Shown here: positions 1-6,077 of the stretch, piece by piece | Numbering within the stretch: position 1 is the first letter of the stretch | How the letters are laid out: each line of letters begins with the position of its first letter | Virus record (IMG/VR): IMGVR_UViG_3300030117_001489 | Span: 1 to 32,886 of that record | DNA length: 32,886 bases | From: a virus | Strand: one strand, 5' to 3' | Position numbers and translations under genes: made by a program | The notes under the pieces: generated by a model | What the model saw: only the letters and a program-made list of their open reading frames with translations | What the model was told of the DNA's origin: nothing | The model's database searches: none

Positions 1-180
1 ATGTGGTGTATAATCTTTAGCATGTGGATGGGTAGCATTGTGGTTTTTGGCATCAGTGCCATAGCCCATGCACTGCTGATTGCTGGCGTGTTCATCACTG
101 CTGGCGTGTTTGAAACAGCCAAGCGTAAGCCACAGTATTTTGGTGGTTTAGGTAGAGGCAATGGAGGTGAGCATGAGTAA
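1..180 (+). CDS. small hydrophobic membrane protein, unknown (possibly 5' truncated)
   Basis: This open frame of 59 codons plus stop begins with ATG on the first base of the window, so the true start may lie upstream. The product has one long hydrophobic stretch over about residues 3-35, rich in Ile, Val, Ala and Gly, followed by a short polar tail with Lys and Arg. That fits a single-pass or hairpin membrane peptide. Its stop overlaps the next small gene, which begins at 173, as expected of translationally coupled phage genes. I do not recognise a family. The reading frame is supported by the overlap chain rather than by homology. Confidence 0.5.
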   Translation: MWCIIFSMWMGSIVVFGISAIAHALLIAGVFITAGVFETAKRKPQYFGGLGRGNGGEHE

Positions 181-313
181 ATACTGGCGCAAAGCAAAGC
201 ACTACTACCTCACGCATGATGGCATTGAGATGTTGCTGTTTGCGTGTATCTGGGCCAGCATAGGCTGGTTTTTGTATCACTTTGTAATCGGATTGATAGG
301 GAGATTTACATGA
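173..313 (+). CDS. 46-residue membrane peptide, unknown
   Basis: This is an ATG-started frame of 46 codons overlapping the previous gene by 8 bases. Its stop overlaps the next gene's start as ATGA at 310. A GGAGGTGAGC Shine-Dalgarno-like stretch precedes the ATG. The N-terminal half is basic and aromatic, and residues about 20-43 form a hydrophobic helix rich in Trp, Phe, Ile and Gly, consistent with one transmembrane segment. No family is recognised. Its size and membrane character would also suit a small host-takeover peptide, but nothing in the sequence proves a role. Confidence 0.5.
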   Translation: MSKYWRKAKHYYLTHDGIEMLLFACIWASIGWFLYHFVIGLIGRFT

Positions 314-489
314 GTAAGAAAATATATTCAGTACTCGTAATAGGTGCAGTGGAACGCAGGGTAATTGTATCAGGTGGGTCACAGGCAGAGGCAAATGCCT
401 ATTCGGAGTGGACAAACCTGACAGGTGGACACATTGGCACTGCTGAATGTATAGAAGCACATGAGTTAGAGGAGTATGATAATGTATGA
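310..489 (+). CDS. hypothetical 59-residue early protein
   Basis: I chose the start at 310 over an in-frame start at 244. It forms an ATGA overlap with the upstream stop and has GGGAG about 6 bases before it, whereas the longer version would run through most of the upstream gene. The product begins MSKKIYSVLV, is small and soluble, predicted alpha/beta with a strand-rich first half, and ends in an acidic tail (AHELEEYDNV). No domain is recognised. It sits in a chain of overlapping small genes before the DUF932 gene and is probably co-transcribed with them. Confidence 0.6.
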   Translation: MSKKIYSVLVIGAVERRVIVSGGSQAEANAYSEWTNLTGGHIGTAECIEAHELEEYDNV

Positions 490-679
490 TGATGAGGTAA
501 AGAAGAACCTTAGAGCATATGTTGGTTCACTAGAACATTGGGCCGAATGGTTCAGATATAGTGACGAGGACTATGCTAGTGAACTTGCCTATCTACTAGA
601 AGATAAGGCACACGATATTAGGATGTACATTTTAAAAGAGGAGTTCAACCATGAACACACTAAAAGAAAGACGCAGTAA
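482..679 (+). CDS. hypothetical 65-residue acidic protein
   Basis: The frame is open from 476. The ATG at 482 is preferred because the AGAGGAG Shine-Dalgarno site (about 468-474) lies at a workable distance from it and would almost touch the ATG at 476. The product is acidic, helical and aromatic-rich (WAEWFRYSDEDY, residues about 17-28). No family is recognised. It overlaps the upstream gene by 8 bases and the downstream gene by 29, keeping the small genes of this block translationally coupled. Confidence 0.6.
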   Translation: MYDDEVKKNLRAYVGSLEHWAEWFRYSDEDYASELAYLLEDKAHDIRMYILKEEFNHEHTKRKTQ

Positions 680-833
680 AGCTAAACACATTATTGCTTT
701 GATGGATGAGATAGCTTATCTTGATAGCATCATAGAGCCGCAAGATTGTGGGCATCTAATCACGGCACGTAATGTGCTATATGACAACGCAACTAAACTG
801 GTAGAGGAGATAGATAATGGCAAAGAAGTATGA
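651..833 (+). CDS. hypothetical 60-residue helical protein
   Basis: The start codon follows an AAAGAGGAG Shine-Dalgarno site within the end of the upstream gene. The product begins MNTLKERRSKAKHII and is almost entirely predicted helix, with charged residues spaced as in a short coiled coil. One Cys and one Gly-His pair sit in the middle (DCGHL). I do not recognise a family. It overlaps the next gene by 17 bases. Confidence 0.6.
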   Translation: MNTLKERRSKAKHIIALMDEIAYLDSIIEPQDCGHLITARNVLYDNATKLVEEIDNGKEV

Positions 834-1089
834 GAACATGACACACGAAGAACGCTGCGAGTATTGGGCAAAGGAACGTGAAAAAGAACGTGCAGAACGT
901 CAGAAAGTTATTGACGCCATGCCAAAAGATATGATACAACTTATCATAGACATTGCAGATAAAGCACATAGAGTTGTAGACACTGGTGGCTATGGATGTA
1001 ATGGTGGGGTGCGATACCTGTCAGCATTTGATCTGCAAGAATTGGAAGACGCAGTAGACCAAGTTCGCACTAAGTTTAACATTGTATAA
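817..1089 (+). CDS. hypothetical 90-residue protein, charged helical N-terminus
   Basis: The start is preceded by a GAGGAGATAG Shine-Dalgarno site inside the upstream gene. Residues about 8-35 are highly charged (Glu/Arg/Lys rich, with EREKERAERQK) and predicted helical. They are followed by an amphipathic helix and a Gly-rich segment (DTGGYGCNGGVRY) at about residues 56-68. No family is recognised. It ends 14 bases before the DUF932 gene, which has its own TAGGAG ribosome-binding site, so the two are likely on one message. Confidence 0.6.
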   Translation: MAKKYENMTHEERCEYWAKEREKERAERQKVIDAMPKDMIQLIIDIADKAHRVVDTGGYGCNGGVRYLSAFDLQELEDAVDQVRTKFNIV

Positions 1090-1103
1090 TAGGAGAATGA
1101 GAC

Positions 1104-1934
1104 ATGCCTTTTGAATTTATCCCAGAGAATATCGACTTTGAAGTAGGCTATGAAACTACCAAGATGCCTGACAAAAAATATGTAGTCAACAAGAACACCG
1201 ATGAGTACATTGCTATTGTCGGCAATGGTTTTAACTGTGTGCCACATGGTGAGTTCTTTAATAAAGTAATCAATGCCACAACAGACAACATGTCAGCACA
1301 TGACATGGAGGGTGCAGAGATTACATGGAAGGATGCCCACAATAATGGCTGGGCTATGATGGACATGCGTCTGCCTAATGTAGTAAAGAAAATTCAGACT
1401 GATAAGAAAGAGTTTAGTCTGATGAAGCGTATCATTGCACTGCATGGTGTGGATGGCACGTGTTCTAACACGGCTATCTTTGGTGCGATTGATTTCTTCT
1501 GCCTCAATGGGCAGATCAGAGGCAATCACGACAGGGTGATGCGTAAGAATACAGCAGGTCTGTGCATGGAAAAGTTTGCCAGTGATCTAAAAAAATCACA
1601 GCAAGACTTCAACGAACATGCCAAGCAGATGCAACGCTGGGCTAACTCTAGTCTTATGCAAGTCAATGTTAAAGACCTGCTAAAAGATATTGTGAAGGAT
1701 GCTAATCCAGAGAAGATGTACAGTCTGTATCGTTCAGAGGTGACTAATCGTGGTGACAATCTGTTCGCTCTGTACTCTGCCTTTACTAACTACGCAACGT
1801 ATGCTGATGAGCAGAATGGTTTCAAGCTACGTGAGACAGGCAAGGATACGCAGTCTGTAAACATGTTCAAGCGTGAGATTAGTGTAGCCAAGTGGATTGA
1901 AACACCACAGTTCAGACAACTGGAAGCAGCATAA
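1104..1934 (+). CDS. DUF932-like phage/plasmid protein
   Basis: This 276-residue protein resembles the DUF932 (phage/plasmid-related TIGR03299-like) family. Family-like features are the N-terminal region with a strand and Asn-Gly turn (YIAIVGNGFNCVPHGEFF, about 35-52), a central segment around HGVDGTCSN (114-122) with FFCLNGQIRG (131-140), and a later helix with ALYSAFTNYATYAD (about 218-231). The biochemical role of the family is not established. Members are common in phages and plasmids and have been linked by context to replication or recombination. The start has a TAGGAGAATG ribosome-binding site. Its stop overlaps the next start by one base (TAATG). The family call is by motif memory, not a search. 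Confidence 0.65.
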   Translation: MPFEFIPENIDFEVGYETTKMPDKKYVVNKNTDEYIAIVGNGFNCVPHGEFFNKVINATTDNMSAHDMEGAEITWKDAHNNGWAMMDMRLPNVVKKIQTDKKEFSLMKRIIALHGVDGTCSNTAIFGAIDFFCLNGQIRGNHDRVMRKNTAGLCMEKFASDLKKSQQDFNEHAKQMQRWANSSLMQVNVKDLLKDIVKDANPEKMYSLYRSEVTNRGDNLFALYSAFTNYATYADEQNGFKLRETGKDTQSVNMFKREISVAKWIETPQFRQLEAA

Positions 1935-2320
1935 TGCTTAGAAGGTTGCATGATACTGATGAACCCAAAACATTAAATGGAGCATGGTTTTTGCCATGCT
2001 TCCTTTACTGGACTGTAGACTGCTATGTAAAACTAGCTGTGTTAGAAAAATCACCTGATTGGAAATTTTATACCACTTATAAGTTTTATTATGAGAGAGG
2101 GTATGATCCAGAAGAGTATGTACACAGGTCATTTAGCAGAGCAAACATATCTTTGGGTGATGGTGTGTATGTACATGACAAAACTAGCCAGTACTATAAA
2201 TTAGAGAACTATCAATTTATAGATGGTAAAGAGGCTTATGATATGCTAGACTGTTCTTACTTAGATGGTATGTCAATACAATGTCATAGAGAGGAAATAA
2301 GAAATGCTAACAATAGGTAA
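1934..2320 (+). CDS. hypothetical 128-residue protein
   Basis: The gene starts on the last base of the DUF932 stop codon (TAATG), a typical coupled arrangement. The product is rich in Tyr, Trp, Phe and Asp. It has a hydrophobic aromatic segment near residues 16-35 (AWFLPCFLYWTVDCYVKL) that is too polar to be a confident membrane helix. No domain is recognised. It overlaps the following ADP-ribosylglycohydrolase by 17 bases, so the two are probably translated from the same message, though this alone does not show a functional link. Confidence 0.55.
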   Translation: MLRRLHDTDEPKTLNGAWFLPCFLYWTVDCYVKLAVLEKSPDWKFYTTYKFYYERGYDPEEYVHRSFSRANISLGDGVYVHDKTSQYYKLENYQFIDGKEAYDMLDCSYLDGMSIQCHREEIRNANNR

Positions 2321-3167
2321 ATCAATGGGGATGCTGGCTGGACTCGCAGTGGGTGACGCACTTGGCGCACCTCTGGAGTTTACCAAGAGCAGAGAGCCAG
2401 AGGATTATGTAACCGAATACATAAAAGGTGGCAAACACGACATGGACATTGGCGAGTGGACAGATGACACGGCTATGGCAATGGCTATGGCAGATGCTAT
2501 CATAGACAACAAAGGATTTGATGCCTTCTATACCATGAAAAACTTTATCAAATGGTATGATGAGGGAAAGTATATACCACGTGGTGAGTGCTTTGACATA
2601 GGCTGGACAACACAACGTGCGCTTATAAAGTTTATGGAGGATGATGAAACACCGTACAAGGGTGATCGTAGAAACACCTCTGCTGGTAATGGTGGCCTGA
2701 TGCGTATTGCACCAGTGATCATTGCCGCGCCAAGTAAATCAGTAGCAATAACGTGGGCAACCCAACAAACTTTGCTTACACACGGTGCGACTATGGCTGT
2801 AATGTATAGTCAAATATTTGCAGAAGAATTGTGGCACGGTAGTCCACTAGCTAAGTATAAAAATGAGAGACACGATCTTGACATACCTAGACAAGAGGTT
2901 TTGTCTGGGGGTTTTGTAGAGGAGACATATCAGTGTGCTATGTGGGCTTTCCAAACTACTGATACGTTTGAGGACTGCGTTATTAAAGCAGTGAACAGAG
3001 GCCACGATAGCGACACATGTGGTGCTGTAGCTGGCATGATGGCTGGTGCATACTATGGCATTGGAAATATTCCTGACCACCTACTTGACAATCTAATGTG
3101 GAAGGATCATATACTAGAGACAGCCGTTGATTTATACAAAATAAGGAGTACAGGAATATGGGCATGA
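2304..3167 (+). CDS. ADP-ribosylglycohydrolase (DraG/ARH family)
   Basis: Enzymes of this family hydrolyse ADP-ribose from modified proteins or other acceptors, using two divalent metal ions. The 287-residue length is normal for the family and the motifs are complete. They are the N-terminal GLAVGDALGAPLEF (13-26), the metal-binding WTDDT (52-56), NGGLMRIAP (129-137), a His-Gly at 160-161, and the C-terminal NRGHDSDTCG (231-240) whose two Asp residues bind metal. It lies between an unknown gene and the integrase, overlapping both, with GAGAGG upstream of the start. A phage could use it to undo ADP-ribosylation imposed by a host defence or to reset modifications made by the phage itself. The family is clear; the target is unknown. 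Confidence 0.9.
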   Translation: MLTIGKSMGMLAGLAVGDALGAPLEFTKSREPEDYVTEYIKGGKHDMDIGEWTDDTAMAMAMADAIIDNKGFDAFYTMKNFIKWYDEGKYIPRGECFDIGWTTQRALIKFMEDDETPYKGDRRNTSAGNGGLMRIAPVIIAAPSKSVAITWATQQTLLTHGATMAVMYSQIFAEELWHGSPLAKYKNERHDLDIPRQEVLSGGFVEETYQCAMWAFQTTDTFEDCVIKAVNRGHDSDTCGAVAGMMAGAYYGIGNIPDHLLDNLMWKDHILETAVDLYKIRSTGIWA

Positions 3168-4045
3168 CACTTAAAGAACTAAAGGATGAATACTATTCTT
3201 CTCACGATTTCAAACACTTACGTGATGAAACTAAGTCACAGTATAGCTATCTTTTAAACTTTGCATCGTCAACTGATGTCGGCAACAAAACATTCAATGA
3301 CATGAAGTTGTCTGACATAACAACCAAGCAAGCAAAGCTGGCATATGATGGGTGGTGTGACAGGGGATTGGCCTTTGCTAATCACATAGTGTCTGCCACC
3401 ACCATGCTACTGAACTATGCCATACGAATGGAGCATATAAAAACCAATCCTTTCGCTATCGTGCGTAGGAGGTCCACTGAGCCGCGCAAGACTGTTTGGA
3501 GTAGGGAGGATGTCAAGAGACTGCTAGACGTAGCGTACAGCGATTTTAGCACCCGTAACATAGGTTTGATTGCACACATGGCATATGAATGGTGTCAACG
3601 TGTGGGTGACATGCGTATGCTTACATGGGATAGGGTTGACTTTACAAATAGGTCCGTCCATATCAAACAATCCAAGCGTAATGCAGAAGTTTTTCTGCCT
3701 ATTGAGGAGGATTTGTATGGCATGTTAGTAGAACAGGAAAAGGATTTTGGTTTCCAACCCTACGTTGCACCAAGACCAGAGCCATATCAGGGTGAGTACT
3801 TGCCTTATTCGGTATACAAGCTACCACATTATGCACGTAGGCTAATGGATGCAGCAGACTTACCACCTGAGTTACGTCTTAGTGATCTACGTAGGACAGG
3901 CACAACAGAAATGGTTGAGGCAGGTGTAGGAATAGGACAGATTATGTCGGTTACAGGACATGCTAACCCACAGTCAGTAAAACCCTACATGAAAAATACT
4001 TACAAGTCTGCAGAATTAGCCTTGACAGCTAGAAAGAAAGCATGA
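3158..4045 (+). CDS. int: tyrosine recombinase / phage integrase
   Basis: This is a site-specific recombinase of the tyrosine (lambda integrase) family, expected to catalyse phage integration or excision. Residues about 1-105 resemble the core-binding domain and about 110-295 the catalytic domain. Visible catalytic positions are Arg148 (QRVGDM), Lys173 (QSKR), Arg245 in SDLRRTG, His268 in VTGHANPQS and the nucleophile Tyr277 in KPYMKNT. The His expected at the H-x-x-R position is Ser242, a substitution tolerated in some family members. AAGGAG lies 9 bases before the start, and the gene overlaps the glycohydrolase stop by 10 bases. No repressor or excisionase is recognisable nearby, so temperate growth is suggested but not shown. 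Confidence 0.88.
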   Translation: MGMTLKELKDEYYSSHDFKHLRDETKSQYSYLLNFASSTDVGNKTFNDMKLSDITTKQAKLAYDGWCDRGLAFANHIVSATTMLLNYAIRMEHIKTNPFAIVRRRSTEPRKTVWSREDVKRLLDVAYSDFSTRNIGLIAHMAYEWCQRVGDMRMLTWDRVDFTNRSVHIKQSKRNAEVFLPIEEDLYGMLVEQEKDFGFQPYVAPRPEPYQGEYLPYSVYKLPHYARRLMDAADLPPELRLSDLRRTGTTEMVEAGVGIGQIMSVTGHANPQSVKPYMKNTYKSAELALTARKKA

Positions 4046-4114
4046 TATAAGCATTCAACTGCCGCAACGAACTACTATTATATTATATATAATACATATA
4101 GAAAGGACACATAT
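4046..4114 (+). promoter_or_regulatory. AT-rich intergenic gap with possible promoter before the replication genes
   Basis: This 69-base gap between integrase and primase is one of the few untranslated stretches in the plus-strand block. It ends in a run of alternating A and T, with a perfect TATAAT at 4088-4093. I see no good -35 box at the usual distance. GAAAGGA just before the primase ATG serves as its ribosome-binding site. The gap could hold a promoter for the replication operon, or part of the phage attachment site since it directly follows the integrase. Neither can be decided from this sequence alone. Confidence 0.35.
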
Positions 4115-4876
4115 ATGATAAACTTAAATGACTATGACGTGTCTGATGGAGAGACACAGAGGATGGATTGTCCTGTATGTAGGGGCAAGAATACATTCAG
4201 CATCACCAACAACATGGGTGATCTTGTGTGGAACTGTTATAAGGTTAGCTGCACTGTCAGTGGTAGTACCCGTGTAGGCATGAGCATTGATGACATCAAG
4301 GCTAGGTTTAAGAAGATAGATACTGTAGATGACATAGAGTTTGAGTTGCCAGAGTATGTTGTACAACGTAGTGGTGGCTTGTACATGAACAGATGGTGTG
4401 ACAGGTGGGGCTTGAATGCAGACAAGTTAGGTCTTATGTATGATGTAAAGGAAGACAGAGTTGTATTTCCTGTAGTACATGATGGCAAGATTGTGGATGC
4501 AACGGGTAGGTCACTTGGAAAAAGAATACCCAAGTGGAAAAGATATGGAAATAGTGGCTTGCCATATGTACACGGTTGTGGTAAAGTCGCTGTAGTTGTT
4601 GAGGACTGTGTGAGTGCAGCCGTTGTCGGTGATTGGTCTTCTTCTGTTGGGGTCGCGCTTCTTGGAACATCTCTTCAAGATTCGCACAGAAGCTATCTCT
4701 CACAGTTCTCAACAGCCTTGATAGCATTAGACCCTGATGCATTAACCAAGTCACTTCAGATGGCTAAAGAATTACGGGGCTACGTATCGGATGTACGCCC
4801 TATCAAACTGGAAGATGATATAAAATATTGTAACCCAACAGACATGGAGAAGTTAAATGGAATTATCACTAATTAG
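4115..4876 (+). CDS. DNA primase (zinc ribbon plus TOPRIM), T7 gp4 N-terminal type
   Basis: The product makes RNA primers for lagging-strand synthesis at the fork. A zinc ribbon is formed by Cys19, Cys22 (CPVC), Cys41 and Cys46. A TOPRIM core follows, with the glutamate motif VVVEDCVSAAVVG (Glu163) and the aspartate pair in ALDPDA (Asp206, Asp208). At 253 residues it matches only the primase half of T7 gene 4 protein. The helicase half is encoded by the next gene, which overlaps by 20 bases in another frame. The two proteins probably act as a complex. The start follows GAAAGGACACAT after an AT-rich gap. Confidence 0.88.
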   Translation: MINLNDYDVSDGETQRMDCPVCRGKNTFSITNNMGDLVWNCYKVSCTVSGSTRVGMSIDDIKARFKKIDTVDDIEFELPEYVVQRSGGLYMNRWCDRWGLNADKLGLMYDVKEDRVVFPVVHDGKIVDATGRSLGKRIPKWKRYGNSGLPYVHGCGKVAVVVEDCVSAAVVGDWSSSVGVALLGTSLQDSHRSYLSQFSTALIALDPDALTKSLQMAKELRGYVSDVRPIKLEDDIKYCNPTDMEKLNGIITN

Positions 4877-6077
4877 AAGCCTGATGGACAGGGAGTTTTA
4901 TGATGATCACCGTGGCGCACGTTGCCCTGATCGCCTGTTCAGTAAGGATGTAAGAAAGATTAAGAACACTATCGACAAGGCAATGGATCAGTACGAGCGT
5001 ACTGTTACGCCTGATGAGATTGAGGCATTGTTTATGGCAAACAATCCCACTCTGACTACAGCACAGAAGCAAGCATACTCTAATCTGTTTGCTAAGATTA
5101 AGAGAGAGCAGCCCATAGGTGGCGATGTAGCACAAGAGGTATTGTCTAAGCTGTTTCAACAGGCAGTCGGGGAAGACATTGCCAATCTAGGTGTCGAGTA
5201 TGTAGTAGGTGACAAGTCTAGTCTTGAGCCACTGCGTCATATACTTGAGCAGTATGGTGACGACTTTACACCCAACTTAAATATTGAGTGGGATGACATC
5301 GACATTGAGACATTGCTACAGCGTAATGATCTTGAGGCACGTTGGACATTCAACATGCATAACCTTGTGATGAATGTAGAGGGTGTCAATGCTGGTCACT
5401 TGATTGAGATTGGTGCTAGACCCAATACAGGCAAGACATCTTTTCATGCATCAATGATTGCATCGCCCGGTGGCTTTGCCCATCAGGGTGCTAACTGTAT
5501 TATCTTATGTAATGAGGAGGGCTATCACCGTGTCGGTGCTAGATACCTGACTGCTGCTACAGGTATGACGATGCAGGAGATTAAGAAAGACCCCTCTAAG
5601 GCACGTGATCTATATGCCCCTGTTAAGGAACGTATTAAGATCAAGGATGCTACAGGACGTGACATGAATTGGGTGGAGTCTGTGTGCAAGACATACAAGC
5701 CTGACATAGTGCTGTTGGATATGGGTGATAAGTTTGCCAAGGCAGGGGGCTTTGCCCGTCCTGATGAGGCACTCAAGGCTAATGCTGTACATGCCCGTAT
5801 GATAGCCAAGCAACACGAGTGTGCTATATTTTATATGTCACAGTTGTCAGCAGATGCAGAGGGCAGGACAGTTCTTAATCAGTCTATGATGGAGGGATCA
5901 AAGACAGGCAAGGCAGCAGAGGCAGACCTTATGATACTGATTGCTAAGAATGTTATCTCTGATAATAATCAGGAGGAAGACCCTCAACGTCATTTGAATG
6001 TAGTTAAAAACAAATTGACAGGATGGCATGGTAGTGTTACAAGTAATTTAGAATATAGAACAGCGAGGTATACATAA
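4857..6077 (+). CDS. replicative DNA helicase, DnaB/T7 gp4 C-terminal type
   Basis: This is a ring helicase of the RecA-like DnaB superfamily that unwinds the fork. Residues about 1-130 form a helical N-terminal domain. The ATPase core has Walker A GARPNTGKT (186-194, Lys193), an acidic CNEE (218-221), Walker B IVLLDMGD with Asp288, and the motif FYMSQLS around 325-331 with its sensor Gln. A late GSKTGKAAEADLMILI segment matches the H4 region of phage helicases. The start at 4857 has GGAGAAGTTAA upstream and lies within the primase gene. An ATG at 4884 is a poorer alternative because it would cut the N-terminal helix. The stop overlaps the polymerase start by one base. Confidence 0.9.
   Translation: MELSLIRSLMDREFYDDHRGARCPDRLFSKDVRKIKNTIDKAMDQYERTVTPDEIEALFMANNPTLTTAQKQAYSNLFAKIKREQPIGGDVAQEVLSKLFQQAVGEDIANLGVEYVVGDKSSLEPLRHILEQYGDDFTPNLNIEWDDIDIETLLQRNDLEARWTFNMHNLVMNVEGVNAGHLIEIGARPNTGKTSFHASMIASPGGFAHQGANCIILCNEEGYHRVGARYLTAATGMTMQEIKKDPSKARDLYAPVKERIKIKDATGRDMNWVESVCKTYKPDIVLLDMGDKFAKAGGFARPDEALKANAVHARMIAKQHECAIFYMSQLSADAEGRTVLNQSMMEGSKTGKAAEADLMILIAKNVISDNNQEEDPQRHLNVVKNKLTGWHGSVTSNLEYRTARYT

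Noticed and set aside
4081-4100. Alternating AT tract as a replication origin.
   Set aside because: No iterons, DnaA boxes or other origin features are nearby. The tract is short and is better read as a promoter or leader sequence.
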